A DNA stretch of 51,318 nucleotides from G020353115 sp964389685. GTDB taxonomy: Bacteria; Bacteroidota; Bacteroidia; Bacteroidales; VadinHA17. The position numbers and the translations under genes were made by a program. This document shows positions 25,979-36,237 of this stretch, piece after piece. The DNA lies in the NCBI GenBank assembly GCA_964389685.1, contig CAYMFM010000021.1, forward strand, positions 1-51,318, written 5' to 3'. The first letter of the stretch is position 1; each line of letters starts with the position of its first letter. Below the pieces are notes generated by a model. That model saw only the letters and a list, made by a program, of their open reading frames with translations. It searched no databases and was not told where the DNA came from.

Positions 25979-27676
25979 TTAATAACCGATAGAACCGAAA
26001 TCAAAATCGACCGGTTCATCCATGAGATGCGGATTCAAACTGATATCAACATCAGGAAATGGCAGGAAGAACTTACTATCATCCGTAATGTTGACCTTAA
26101 AGGAGTTCAGTGTTACGTCACCCTGGGCAACTTCGTCCCTGTAGTAAGGTTTCAGGTTATTGAAGCTACCTCTTTCCTGGTTGTTAAGCCACTGCTTTGC
26201 CAGCGTTGGATTGTAGTAGTGCAGTCTCACGAAATCGTACCAGTTATCCCCCTCGCATGCCAGTTCAAGCCTGCGTTCTTTGAATATTTTCTCAAATGTA
26301 AGGGAGGTTTCGTCCGGTGCTGTGGGGATTCCCCTTTGCCGCACCGCGTTAAACACAGCCAGTGCTTGAGGATCAGACGTTGAGGCACTGTTGCCCAGCA
26401 CCGCTTCGGCATAGATCAGGTATACATCTGCCAGCCGGATCAAGGCTGTTGACAGGCTTGTAGCCATTCTCAAGGATGGCGAGCCATATTCAGCAGCGTG
26501 GTCTTCCGTATTGCCAACGATGTGTTTTACGCAATTAGCCCCGGTTCCACAACCAAACGTGGCGCCTGCAATATTGTTATCATCGTCCCAGGTTGCCGTG
26601 AACCCACCTGAGTTCCTCCAGAAATAGGGATAATGATCGTTGTACATCATCATGGTAGCTTTACGTCTTACATCGGTATTGGCACGAACCTTGGTGTTAG
26701 CTGTATCACCAAATGCACGCTGCAGATCAATGGTAGGACCAACCCACGTGCCCCAGGAATCTGCAAGGCCCGTGAAATTGTTCAGTGAAAGATCCGATTG
26801 CAGCGAATTCTGCGAACACCACTGGTCGGAGGCAACCCAATGCCACGACAGCAGGTTTTCGGGATTCCGGTTACCGGTTGAAATGCGAAAAAGGTCACTG
26901 TAAACCGGTTCAAGTGTAACTCCGCTTTCATAAATTACTTTTGCAGCATACTCCTTGGCTTTGTCCAGGTCTTCCTGGTTACGGCTTCCGGACTCTCCCC
27001 ACCCGGAACGCGTCAGATACACTTTCGACAAGAGTGCATAGGCTGAATACTTGTTGATGCGTCCCGGCTGGTTCTGTTCAGGCAGTAGCTCAATGGCTCT
27101 TTCCAGCGTACGGACAATGTATTCATAGACATCCTCAACCTTGTTTCTCCTGAGCTTTAACGCTGTACCCTCACCAATAATATCGCTGTTACTGTGAACG
27201 ATTGGAACGGCACCCCAGCAGCGTACAAGGTAAAAATAGGCCATTGCTTTCCAAACCATTGCTTCTCCGGTTACCGTGTTTTTTGTTGCTGTGCTGACAT
27301 CAGGTCCTGCTTTGGAATCAATGTTTTCAATAACTGCATTGCAGTGTCCGTTAACCATCCACAAAGAGTTGGATGCATCGGTTAGCTGAGCGTTTGAAGA
27401 GGTCAGAACAAATGACTGGTAGACATCATCGGTACTATAATATACATTACCCGCCATAACATCCCCGATTCTAACCCATCCCCTTTGAAAATCATACCAC
27501 GGGGCATTGTAGAGTACATTCGCTGCCTGAAAACACTGTTCATCAGTTTTATAAAAACTATCTATCGTGTAAGAGTCTTCAGTTGGGCGATCCAGAAACT
27601 CCTCACAGGCACCAACAACCAGCAAGATAATCAGCAGTGCCAGAATTTTCCTTATTTTATTTATTGTTTTCATCAT
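25979..27676 (-). CDS. susD-like: SusD/RagB-family glycan-binding lipoprotein
   Basis: A 565-residue lipoprotein with lipobox VVGAC near residue 24 and a typical EEFLDRPTEDSYTIDSFYKT start of the mature protein. TPR-like helices follow, with SKVYLTRSGW near 217. RLADVYLIYAEAVLG and the FEKIFKERRLELACEGDNWYDFVRLH signature near 455-480 are diagnostic of RagB/SusD. It caps the SusC barrel and binds the oligosaccharide. The gene is 15 bases downstream of susC in the same operon. Confidence 0.94.
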   Translation of the reverse strand: MMKTINKIRKILALLIILLVVGACEEFLDRPTEDSYTIDSFYKTDEQCFQAANVLYNAPWYDFQRGWVRIGDVMAGNVYYSTDDVYQSFVLTSSNAQLTDASNSLWMVNGHCNAVIENIDSKAGPDVSTATKNTVTGEAMVWKAMAYFYLVRCWGAVPIVHSNSDIIGEGTALKLRRNKVEDVYEYIVRTLERAIELLPEQNQPGRINKYSAYALLSKVYLTRSGWGESGSRNQEDLDKAKEYAAKVIYESGVTLEPVYSDLFRISTGNRNPENLLSWHWVASDQWCSQNSLQSDLSLNNFTGLADSWGTWVGPTIDLQRAFGDTANTKVRANTDVRRKATMMMYNDHYPYFWRNSGGFTATWDDDNNIAGATFGCGTGANCVKHIVGNTEDHAAEYGSPSLRMATSLSTALIRLADVYLIYAEAVLGNSASTSDPQALAVFNAVRQRGIPTAPDETSLTFEKIFKERRLELACEGDNWYDFVRLHYYNPTLAKQWLNNQERGSFNNLKPYYRDEVAQGDVTLNSFKVNITDDSKFFLPFPDVDISLNPHLMDEPVDFDFGSIGY

Positions 27677-27691
27677 CGTTGTATTTTAAGG

Positions 27692-30600
27692 TTAGAAGGT
27701 GAAACTCACTCCAAACGTATATATCCGTGCTGCCGGGTAACGTCCGTTATCCAGTCCAAAAACATTATCGTTAGTTTGGCTGGCTCCAACTTCCGGATCC
27801 AGTCCGGTATACTTCGTAAACGTCCACATGTTCTGGAGATTGACATAAACTTTCATGTTATCAACACGGATCCTGTTTAGAAGGTTACCGGGAACATAAT
27901 AGGACAATGAAATACTCTTTATCCTCAGGTACGAACCATCCTCGATATACCGGTCAGACATCCGGTTATTTTCATTCGGATCACCTGCCACTGCTCGGGG
28001 AATATCTGTTCCCGGGTTGGCTACCCGGACATTGTCAATGTCATCGTACCAGTTATTGATTGTTGTTCCATACCCATTAACAAAGGGATAAACCTTATCC
28101 GGGTCAATGGGTTCAAGCTTGGCACGATCAGTTGCACTTATTAATTGATTCGACCACATAGTATTCATCTGGCTCAATGACCTGCCAACATAATTGAAGA
28201 TCTTATTGCCATACGAACCGTTGATAAAAACGATCAGTTCAAAATCCTTGTACCGTACTACGTTATTGAATCCAAAGGTAAATTTGGGCAGCGGTGAACC
28301 AATATTGGTCCTGTCGTATTCATCAATAACACCATCAGGAACTCCATCAGGTCCTGAAAGGTCGGCAAATTTCAAATCCCCGGGCCAGACGGTACCTCTC
28401 GAAAAGTTACCATCGTCCGGAAATGCCTTTTGTGCCGGACTGCTTAAAATATCCTCTTTATCCTGGTAAACTCCGGCCACTTCATAGCCATAGAAAGTAT
28501 ACAAGGGTTGTCCAATTTCAGTTAAGCTGACCAGGTCGGTCCACTGTCCATACCCTTCAATATGAGCTGCAGGAGTTCCATCCAATCCAAGCAATTTATT
28601 TTTGTTTAAAGTAAACTGCAAATCACTGTTCCAGGTTACCGTTCCAATCAGGGGACGGGTATTGAGTGAAATTTCTATGCCTTTGTTTTCAATCTCCCCA
28701 AAATTACCCATGGGTGGATTAAGACGGATAGATACATTGCCTCTTGTTCCCATGTAGGAAGGCAGCTGCATATCCATCAACATGGCGGTTGATTTTTTCT
28801 GATAGAGATCCAGGATAAGGGCTACCCGGTTCTCAAGGAGTCCCACATCGAACCCAAGGTTTATCTGTTCCTGCTTCTCCCAGGTGATATAGGGATTGGC
28901 AATGTTCGACTGTCTGAATCCCTGACCAAGGTTTGTGGGCATTTTCGTAATGGAAGCACCCCAGCGATAACTACCAATATTCTGGTTGCCCGTTTGTCCC
29001 CATCCTACCCGGATCTTAAAATCGTTCACTATGCCGGTAATAAACTCCAGGAAGGGTTCATTCGTCAGCCTCCACGATCCGGAGACAGCATGGAAGGGTG
29101 CCCACCGGTTCTCCGGACCAAAATTGGAAGATCCGTCATACCGGAAACTATAGGTCAGATAATATTTGTCGTTGAACGAATAATTGGCACGGGCAAAGAA
29201 GGAAGACATCGCATAGCTACCATGCCCGGAACCAATGGCCATACTGGTGGGATCGCCCAGGCTGGGTTCCTTGATATCATTGCTTGAAAGCCCGTTGCTG
29301 TTCCCGCGCAGGTATTCCCATTTCGATTCGGATACCTCCTGTCCGATCATAGCTGTAGCATCATGCCTCCCAAACTCCCGTGAATAGGTCAGGTAATTTT
29401 TAAGCTGCCAGAAGAAATTCTGATTGTATTGCTTCCGGGAAGTGTTGGTACTATTCACAAGGCTCCCGTATTGATAGGTTGGAGTAAAATGATAAGCGTT
29501 GCTATTTCCCAATTCTCCACCCAATTCCGTACGCAGAGTCAACCCCTTGTAGAGTGTTAAATCCGTATAAAAATTCGCATACAGAATATTCTTTTTCAGT
29601 ATGTTGGTTTCATCCAGGGCTTTGGCAATCGGGTTTATAACGCTCGGAGCACCTTCATAGGAAAGACCGGCCCATGAACCATCAGTATTCTTAACAGGCA
29701 CATCAGGAGTAGTGCGCATGGCGACACTGATAATACCTTCTGTACTGTTGTTCAGTGCCAGGTTTTCCTCCGTATGGGAATAGAGAATTTTGGATCCAAG
29801 CTTGAACCAATCTTTCAGATCGGCATCCAGGTTCACACGAGCCGAATAGCGCTTAAAATCTGTACCTACCATTGTGCCTTCCTGGTCAAAATAGCTGCCT
29901 GATACATAATACTTTACATTGTCAGTACCACCCTGTGCACTGAGCTGGTGGCTTTGCATCGGTGCAGTCCTGAACAACTCCTCCTGCCAGTTCGTGCCCT
30001 TACCCAATAGCGACGGATCTAAAAATTCATCCCGTGGATCACGGCCATTGGTTTCAGCGGCCCAATCGGTACTATACTCAGCAAACTCGCGCAGGTTCAT
30101 GATGTCCAGGCGGGCTACCTGGTCCTGTAGACCATAATACCCATCATAGGTGAATTTTGCATCACCGGTTCTGCCACTTCTGGTTGTGATCAATACCACA
30201 CCGTTGGCTCCCCGTGAACCGTATATGGCAGTTGCCGAGGCGTCCTTAAGAATTTCCATGGTGAGGATATCGGCCGGGTTGATACCTGCTAATCCAGAAA
30301 AGGTCTGAACAGATCCGTTACCAAGCCGGTCACCCAGCCCTATGTCATGACCACTTTGACTTACATTCTGAACAGGTACGCCATCGATCACATACAACGG
30401 TTCGGAAGCAGAAGCTCTCAGGCTACCCTGACCCCGGATGCGAATGGATACTGAAGATCCCGGCTGACCTGAGGTATTAACTGCCGTAATGCCCGCTGCA
30501 CGGCCCTGTAATGCCTGGTCAAGATTGCTGAAAACCAATCCTTCCAGTTTATCACTGGAAACCGATATGGAAGCACCCGTTAGTTCACTCTTTTTCTGTG

Positions 30601-30931
30601 TACCATAACCCACTACAACCAACTCCTCCATCCCGAATACATCAGACTTCATAACAACATCAATCACAGAGGCACTGCCAAGAGGTATTTCCTGAGAGAT
30701 CTTTCCTACAAAACTGAAGACGAGTGTACCACCGGATTCCGGCACCTGGATGGTGAAATTACCATCTGTATCCGATATGGTTCCCCTGGTAGTCCCCTTC
30801 AGTAGAATGGTGACACCCGGCAAAGAAGTACCATCCTCCTCAGCCGTAACAGTTCCTGTCACCGTGCGTTCCTGCGCCCATGAATGAGCAACAAACGCAA
30901 TGAGAATTAAAAACAGGATAACTCTTTTCAT
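27692..30931 (-). CDS. susC-like: SusC/RagA-family TonB-dependent receptor
   Basis: A 1079-residue outer-membrane receptor. Signal peptide 1-19 (AHSWAQ); carboxypeptidase-regulatory-like domain (about 20-100, VTGTVTAEEDGTSLPGV); TonB box region EELVVVGYGTQKK; plug domain with the SusC-specific ATAIYGSRGANGVVLITTRSG at about 235-255; then a 22-strand barrel ending in YTFGVSFTF with a terminal Phe. It imports oligosaccharides at the cost of proton-motive force via TonB. It is the first gene of the minus-strand PUL operon. The 326-base divergent gap to the GH94 gene contains the candidate operators at 31052 and 31181. Confidence 0.95.
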   Translation of the reverse strand: MKRVILFLILIAFVAHSWAQERTVTGTVTAEEDGTSLPGVTILLKGTTRGTISDTDGNFTIQVPESGGTLVFSFVGKISQEIPLGSASVIDVVMKSDVFGMEELVVVGYGTQKKSELTGASISVSSDKLEGLVFSNLDQALQGRAAGITAVNTSGQPGSSVSIRIRGQGSLRASASEPLYVIDGVPVQNVSQSGHDIGLGDRLGNGSVQTFSGLAGINPADILTMEILKDASATAIYGSRGANGVVLITTRSGRTGDAKFTYDGYYGLQDQVARLDIMNLREFAEYSTDWAAETNGRDPRDEFLDPSLLGKGTNWQEELFRTAPMQSHQLSAQGGTDNVKYYVSGSYFDQEGTMVGTDFKRYSARVNLDADLKDWFKLGSKILYSHTEENLALNNSTEGIISVAMRTTPDVPVKNTDGSWAGLSYEGAPSVINPIAKALDETNILKKNILYANFYTDLTLYKGLTLRTELGGELGNSNAYHFTPTYQYGSLVNSTNTSRKQYNQNFFWQLKNYLTYSREFGRHDATAMIGQEVSESKWEYLRGNSNGLSSNDIKEPSLGDPTSMAIGSGHGSYAMSSFFARANYSFNDKYYLTYSFRYDGSSNFGPENRWAPFHAVSGSWRLTNEPFLEFITGIVNDFKIRVGWGQTGNQNIGSYRWGASITKMPTNLGQGFRQSNIANPYITWEKQEQINLGFDVGLLENRVALILDLYQKKSTAMLMDMQLPSYMGTRGNVSIRLNPPMGNFGEIENKGIEISLNTRPLIGTVTWNSDLQFTLNKNKLLGLDGTPAAHIEGYGQWTDLVSLTEIGQPLYTFYGYEVAGVYQDKEDILSSPAQKAFPDDGNFSRGTVWPGDLKFADLSGPDGVPDGVIDEYDRTNIGSPLPKFTFGFNNVVRYKDFELIVFINGSYGNKIFNYVGRSLSQMNTMWSNQLISATDRAKLEPIDPDKVYPFVNGYGTTINNWYDDIDNVRVANPGTDIPRAVAGDPNENNRMSDRYIEDGSYLRIKSISLSYYVPGNLLNRIRVDNMKVYVNLQNMWTFTKYTGLDPEVGASQTNDNVFGLDNGRYPAARIYTFGVSFTF

Positions 30932-31051
30932 AGATTAAGATTTTAGGTCTTGTTTAATTAAGTACAGATTCTGAATTTTAGATGGTTTTTTTGAACAAAT
31001 AATTGTCCCAGCTTAAATTCAATTGGTGGTATTCTGCTAGTATAAGTTCTT

Positions 31052-31072
31052 ATAGTGTATATTTTACACTAT
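31052..31072. promoter_or_regulatory. Palindromic operator candidate 1 (susC / GH94 gap)
   Basis: ATAGTGTA, 5-base spacer, TACACTAT: perfect 8-base arms. It is 121 bases upstream of susC and 186 upstream of GH94. The downstream flank CTTTA is shared with site 2, giving extended similarity. Confidence 0.7.
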
Positions 31073-31180
31073 CTTTACTCAAAGATATTCCAAAGGATTG
31101 AATTTTGCAAGGAACTGTATGAAAATTTTATTGATTCTGTCTAATTTAATAAGGAATAGAAATTTTAAGCTAAAATTAAA

Positions 31181-31201
31181 ATAGTGTATAATTAACACTA
31201 T
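31181..31201. promoter_or_regulatory. Palindromic operator candidate 2 (susC / GH94 gap)
   Basis: ATAGTGT, 7-base spacer, ACACTAT, followed by CTTTATT as at site 1. Start-to-start distance to site 1 is 129 bases. It lies 57 bases before the GH94 start, where a repressor or activator of that gene would bind. An imperfect -7 motif (TTATTTTG) sits at about 31231. Confidence 0.68.
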
Positions 31202-31257
31202 CTTTATTAGGAATTATAAATCAGCACCTTTTATTTTGAAAATACTGTAATCAAGCG

Positions 31258-33693
31258 ATGAAATACGGATACTTTGATGATAAACGGAAGGAGTATGTGA
31301 TTTCCCATCCCGATACTCCCTATCCATGGATCAACTACCTTGGTTGTGAAAACTTCTTCTCGTTGATTTCCAATACTGCGGGAGGATACAGTTTTTACAG
31401 GGATGCCCGGTTGCGAAGGATCACCAGGTACAGGTATAACAATGTTCCGGTGGATGATGGGGGTAAATATTTTTATATCAATGACAACGGAAATATATGG
31501 TCACCGGGTTGGAAACCTGTCAGGACAATGCTTGATCATTACGAATGCCGGCATGGACTCGGATATACTATTATTAAAGGTGAAGCAGACCAGTTGGAGG
31601 TTGAGGCTCTGTTTTTGGTTCCTCTGGGATTTAACGGGGAAATACAGAAACTCAGGATAACCAATAAAAAAGAGAGATCCCGGTCATTTTCACTTTTCTC
31701 ATTTGTTGAGTGGTGTCTCTGGGATGCCCTGGATGATGGTTCCAACTTTCAACGAAATTTCTCTACCGGTGAAGTTGAGATTGAGGGCAGTACCATTTAC
31801 CATAAAACGGAATTCCGGGAAAGAAGGGATCATTATGCCTTTTATGCCGTAAACGCAGAGATAGAGGGATTTGATACAGACCGGGATGCTTTCCTGGGGC
31901 TCTATAACGGATTCGATGCTCCGGATGTAGTAGTAGAACGGAAATCCAGGAATTCTCATGCGAGGGGGTGGTCACCGGTTGGTTCTCACCATCTGTTGGT
32001 GGAATTGGGTCCCGGGGAAGAGAGGGAATTTATTTTCATTCTGGGGTACGTGGAAGTCCCAGCTGACAGGAAATTTTCATCCCACCAGGTAATCAATAAA
32101 GAGGATGCATTGCAGATGATCAACAGGTACCAAACTCCGGCAGACGTGACTGAAGCATTCGAAGAGTTAAAGAAATTCTGGGAAGTCCTGTTGGCTGCTT
32201 ACCAGGTTCAACATCCCGATGAAAAACTTTGCAGGACAGTAAATACCTGGAACCAATATCAATGCATGGTTACCTTTAATTTCAGCCGGAGTGCCTCTTA
32301 TTTTGAATCGGGTATTGGCAGGGGCATGGGATTCCGGGATTCTAACCAGGATCTGATCGGGTTTGTGCATCTGATTCCGGAAAGGGCAAGAGAAAGGATT
32401 ATCGATATTGCTTCTACACAGCTTGAGGATGGGGGAGCTTATCATCAATACCAGCCATTAACAAAACGAGGAAATGATGCCGTAGGCAGCAATTTTAATG
32501 ATGATCCCCTCTGGTTGATCCTATCGACTTCCGAGTATATTAAGGAAACAGGTGACTGGGGTATTCTTGAGGAGACAGTGCCTTTTGATAACGATCCTGC
32601 TAATATTGCCAGCTTGTTTGAGCATCTTAAACGATCATTCTATCATGTGGTAAACAATCTTGGACCTCATAAATTACCCTTGATTGGCAGGGCAGACTGG
32701 AACGACTGCCTTAACCTGAATTGCTTTTCAGAAACTCCCGGGGAATCCTTTCAAACCACGGAAAACAGGGAAGGTGGTGTGGCTGAGTCCCTGTTCATAG
32801 CGGGAATGTTTGTCCTTTACGGTTCTGAATTTGAAAAGCTATGCAGGATGCTGGGAAAGAAGGAAGAAGCAGCAGCAGCCGAAAAATATATAAAACGAAT
32901 GATAGAGGCTATAGATCAGTTTGGCTGGGATGGGGAATGGTTCCTGAGAGCTTATGACCATTTTGGAGAGAAAGTTGGAAGTAGCGAGTGCGAGGAGGGA
33001 AAAATATTCATTGAAACACAGGGCATGTGCGTTATGGCCGGGATTGGACTGGAAGATGGAAGGGCCAGAAAAGCACTTGATTCGGTGAAGAAATACCTTG
33101 ATTGTGACTTTGGTATTGTCCTGAACAATCCGGCATTCACCAGGTATATCGTAAAGTATGGTGAGATCAGTTCCTATCCGGAAGGATACAAGGAGAATGC
33201 AGGAGTATTCTGCCATAACAATCCCTGGATCATGATTGCTGAGGCAATGACCGGCAATGGAGATGCAGCCTGGGAGTATTTCCGGAAGATCTGTCCACCC
33301 TATCTTGAGGAGATCAGTGACCTGCACAAAACAGAGCCCTATGTCTATTCTCAAATGATCGCCGGGAAAGATGCATCCCGACCGGGTGAGGCTAAGAATA
33401 GCTGGCTAACCGGCACGGCAGCCTGGAGTTTCTTTACCATCTCGCAATGGATCCTTGGGATCAAACCAGATTACAATGGATTAACGATAGATCCGGTGAT
33501 TCCTTTGGAATGGACTGAATTCTCTGTCACACGTAAGTTCAGGGGTGCAATCTACACTATTGAAGTCCTTAATCCTGACGGTGTATGCAGCGGTATTCGC
33601 GAAATATACCTGAATGGAAAGAAAATCAAAGGATCCGTTTTGCCAGTGGCAGAACCCGGATCCCTGCAAGAGGTTAAAGTTGTAATGGGTTAA
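31258..33693 (+). CDS. GH94 phosphorylase, probably cellobiose phosphorylase
   Basis: 811 residues, the normal length for cellobiose phosphorylase. An N-terminal beta-sandwich (MKYGYFDDKRKEYVISHPDTP) is followed by the (alpha/alpha)6 barrel with WNQYQCMVTFNFSRSASYFESGIGRGMGFRDSNQD and GRADWNDCLNLN, where Asp483 in the ADWND motif is the expected acid. HNNPWIMIAEA, FTISQWILGI and PVIP near the end also fit. It is cytosolic. The reaction is Glc-beta-1,4-Glc plus phosphate to glucose 1-phosphate and glucose. In this locus it would use the Glc-Glc units of glucomannan. The stop overlaps the convergent GH130 stop. Confidence 0.9.
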   Translation: MKYGYFDDKRKEYVISHPDTPYPWINYLGCENFFSLISNTAGGYSFYRDARLRRITRYRYNNVPVDDGGKYFYINDNGNIWSPGWKPVRTMLDHYECRHGLGYTIIKGEADQLEVEALFLVPLGFNGEIQKLRITNKKERSRSFSLFSFVEWCLWDALDDGSNFQRNFSTGEVEIEGSTIYHKTEFRERRDHYAFYAVNAEIEGFDTDRDAFLGLYNGFDAPDVVVERKSRNSHARGWSPVGSHHLLVELGPGEEREFIFILGYVEVPADRKFSSHQVINKEDALQMINRYQTPADVTEAFEELKKFWEVLLAAYQVQHPDEKLCRTVNTWNQYQCMVTFNFSRSASYFESGIGRGMGFRDSNQDLIGFVHLIPERARERIIDIASTQLEDGGAYHQYQPLTKRGNDAVGSNFNDDPLWLILSTSEYIKETGDWGILEETVPFDNDPANIASLFEHLKRSFYHVVNNLGPHKLPLIGRADWNDCLNLNCFSETPGESFQTTENREGGVAESLFIAGMFVLYGSEFEKLCRMLGKKEEAAAAEKYIKRMIEAIDQFGWDGEWFLRAYDHFGEKVGSSECEEGKIFIETQGMCVMAGIGLEDGRARKALDSVKKYLDCDFGIVLNNPAFTRYIVKYGEISSYPEGYKENAGVFCHNNPWIMIAEAMTGNGDAAWEYFRKICPPYLEEISDLHKTEPYVYSQMIAGKDASRPGEAKNSWLTGTAAWSFFTISQWILGIKPDYNGLTIDPVIPLEWTEFSVTRKFRGAIYTIEVLNPDGVCSGIREIYLNGKKIKGSVLPVAEPGSLQEVKVVMG

Positions 33694-34874
33694 CCACCTG
33701 AATATTTCTTGTTTCTGTCAATAAGGTCTATCACGGTCTGAACCGATGCAGCGGACCTGTATTTGTCCTCAGGCGAATGGACACAATAATCGACCAGCTG
33801 ATCAATCGTTGATGTGGCAACATGCATGCGTGTATCCGAGGAAGCATAATATATATACACGGTATCATCGTCATCGGCAATCCAGCCATTGCTGAACAGA
33901 ACATTGGAAACATCACCCACACGCTCCTCCCCGTAAGGTCCCATAAAATGCCCATGCGGTTTATGGATTACTTTGGAAGGATCATCCAGTGATGTCATGA
34001 ATAAATAGAGGGTATATCTCAAGCCTGCGGCAGTATTCCGCACACCATGAGCCAGGTTCAGCCATCCTCTTTCGGTTTTGATGGGTGGCGGACCCTGCCC
34101 GTTCTTTACCTCATAAATGGTATGGTATTGCTTAGCATCCATAATTTTTTCCTGCGGAACCGTTGCCTTTTCGGTGCTGTCGGACAGACCGAAGGAAATT
34201 CCACCCCCTTTTCCGGTTTCAATAAAACCATCCTGGGGCCGGGTATAAAAAGCATATTTACCCTGGATGAATTCCGGATGGAGCACGACATTCCTCTGCT
34301 GACCTCCAAAGGTTACAAGATCCGGTAATCTTTCCCATTTCACCAGGTCTTTTGTCCGGGCTATACCGGCAGCAGCAACAGCACTGCTTGTATCTCCCGG
34401 TTCTGCTGCAGGATCTTTTCTCTCCGTACAGAATACTCCGTAAATATAACCGTCTTCATGCTGTGTCAGGCGGATGTCGTACACGTTAACATCAGGATCT
34501 TCCGTTTCAGGCATTACCACCGGTTTCTCCCAGAACCGGAAGTGATCTGTTCCGTTTGGACTTTCTGCAACAGCAAAGAAGGACTTTCGGTCATTCCCTT
34601 CCGTCCTCACTATCAGCAGAAATTTGCCATCCAGCTTGATGGCTCCGGCATTAAAGGTTGCATTGAAGCCAATTCTTTCCATAAACAGGGGATTGGTTTC
34701 CGGATTAAAATCAAACCTCCACTCAAGGGGAATGTGATCACGGGTGAGTACCGGATACCGGTACCGGTTAAATATCCCATTGGTACTGAATAATTTCTCA
34801 TTCTTCCTGCTGGCCAGTCCCTCAAATTCAGACCTGATCCGTGCCAGTCTTTCGTTGAATAACTGATTTGTCAT
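33690..34874 (-). CDS. GH130 phosphorylase, probably 4-O-beta-mannosyl-glucose phosphorylase
   Basis: 394 residues from ATG 34874 (an upstream ATG at 34898 adds eight residues). The five-blade propeller signature is clear: KLFSTNGIFNRYRYPVLTRDH, RIGFNATFNAGAI, and YDIRLTQ with the catalytic Asp133 in the position known for GH130_1. Length and motifs match mannosylglucose phosphorylase rather than mannobiose phosphorylase, which fits the neighbouring epimerase that makes Man-Glc from Man-Man. Products would be mannose 1-phosphate and glucose. It is the last gene of the symporter-epimerase-GH130 set and ends in a TTAA shared with the GH94 stop. Confidence 0.92.
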   Translation of the reverse strand: MTNQLFNERLARIRSEFEGLASRKNEKLFSTNGIFNRYRYPVLTRDHIPLEWRFDFNPETNPLFMERIGFNATFNAGAIKLDGKFLLIVRTEGNDRKSFFAVAESPNGTDHFRFWEKPVVMPETEDPDVNVYDIRLTQHEDGYIYGVFCTERKDPAAEPGDTSSAVAAAGIARTKDLVKWERLPDLVTFGGQQRNVVLHPEFIQGKYAFYTRPQDGFIETGKGGGISFGLSDSTEKATVPQEKIMDAKQYHTIYEVKNGQGPPPIKTERGWLNLAHGVRNTAAGLRYTLYLFMTSLDDPSKVIHKPHGHFMGPYGEERVGDVSNVLFSNGWIADDDDTVYIYYASSDTRMHVATSTIDQLVDYCVHSPEDKYRSAASVQTVIDLIDRNKKYSGG

Positions 34875-34935
34875 GGATTTTTTACTTTTTGTATTCAAGA
34901 ATTTATTTCAGGGTAAGGGTGCGAAAGCGAGGAGA

Positions 34936-36144
34936 TTAGTCAACCAATCTAAACCCTGTTCTACGCATTATCTCCATGCAAGCCCTGCCATTGTGATAGG
35001 GGCATTTCCAAAATCCGGCTTTCTCATCCCGGTTATCAGGGATTCCTTCCTTATTGACTTTCCAGAACCATTCCCCATATTGCCGGTCGATGATATAGTT
35101 TTTAATAAAGGTCCAGCTATTCAGGGATCTTTCCGCAAACTTAGGATCACTGGTTATTTCGTAGGAATTATAAAATCCCACCATTGCTTCTGCCTGGTGC
35201 CACCAGTGTTTGTCCGTATCAATCCTGTTTTTTGAGGGGGACTGCTCATTATACATACCGTGATCATTGTCCAGTGCCGGGATACATTCCCGTGCCATTT
35301 GAACCGATACCGGCGTTACCCTCTTTAAAAGTTCATCATTGGCCAGTATTTGAGCTGCTTCATATAAAAGCCAGGAACATTCAATGTTATGACCGAAGGA
35401 GATGATATCAGATTTGGAATTCCAGTCATCATCGAAGAACAGCTTCAGGTAATGCGTTTTGTGATCAACGAATTTATCAAGAAACAACAGAATGATATTT
35501 TCCAGCGACTTCTCAAGTTCCGGGTTTTTCCAGGTCCTGTAGAGGTTTCCATAAGCTTCCAGGATGTGGAGGTGGGTATTCATGGTCTTGCTAACATTGA
35601 CATCTTTATCGCTGAGCCGGTAATCCCTAAGAGGCTTCCAGTTCCTTTTCAGCGCTTCGATGTACCCGTTAGCCTGTCTGTCCAGGCTGTACTTTTCAAT
35701 TACTTCGTACAGGTTTACAGCGGTATGTAGAGCATTATCATCGCCACAGGCCCTGTGATATTCTGTCATGGCATACATGGTAAAAGCCAGGGCATAGATC
35801 TGTTTTCTCGGGTTCAGTACTTTTCCTGAATAATCCAGTTCCCAGAATACTCCTCCATACTCCGGATCAACAAAATAATCTGAAATATATCTGCAGGCAT
35901 GTTGTGCTATATCCAGATATTCCTGTTTTCTATACAGTTGATAGGCTGCAGAAAAGGTCCATAAAATCCTGGAATTCAGAACAGATCCTTTCGGTGCTCT
36001 GGTAATCACATGGTTATCACTCGTGATATGCCCGGCAAAACCCCCGTATTTATGATCAATGGAATGTTTAATCCAATAATTCAGGATATTCCCTTTCAAT
36101 TCCTGCTCAAGTTCTCCGGCAAACTTCAGTAACTTTTCCTTCAT
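34936..36144 (-). CDS. Cellobiose 2-epimerase (AGE family)
   Basis: 402 residues from ATG 36144 (an in-frame ATG at 36198 would add 18). An (alpha/alpha)6 barrel with KYGGFAGHITSDN near the start, then the histidine motifs SFGHNIECSWLL, DKHWWHQAEAMVGF and CPYHNGRACME that hold the catalytic residues of cellobiose 2-epimerase. The enzyme interconverts reducing-end glucose and mannose of beta-1,4 disaccharides. Followed by GH130 after about 61 bases, it completes the known Bacteroidota mannobiose route (Man-Man to Man-Glc to Man-1-P plus Glc). Confidence 0.92.
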   Translation of the reverse strand: MKEKLLKFAGELEQELKGNILNYWIKHSIDHKYGGFAGHITSDNHVITRAPKGSVLNSRILWTFSAAYQLYRKQEYLDIAQHACRYISDYFVDPEYGGVFWELDYSGKVLNPRKQIYALAFTMYAMTEYHRACGDDNALHTAVNLYEVIEKYSLDRQANGYIEALKRNWKPLRDYRLSDKDVNVSKTMNTHLHILEAYGNLYRTWKNPELEKSLENIILLFLDKFVDHKTHYLKLFFDDDWNSKSDIISFGHNIECSWLLYEAAQILANDELLKRVTPVSVQMARECIPALDNDHGMYNEQSPSKNRIDTDKHWWHQAEAMVGFYNSYEITSDPKFAERSLNSWTFIKNYIIDRQYGEWFWKVNKEGIPDNRDEKAGFWKCPYHNGRACMEIMRRTGFRLVD

Positions 36145-36237
36145 GAGCGTTCCGGAATTAGTACTATCTCCCTGGATATTTGACAATGATGTTAGCATTA
36201 TTTTGCTGTGAAGGCTTCAGTCATCCCTCTTCTGAAA

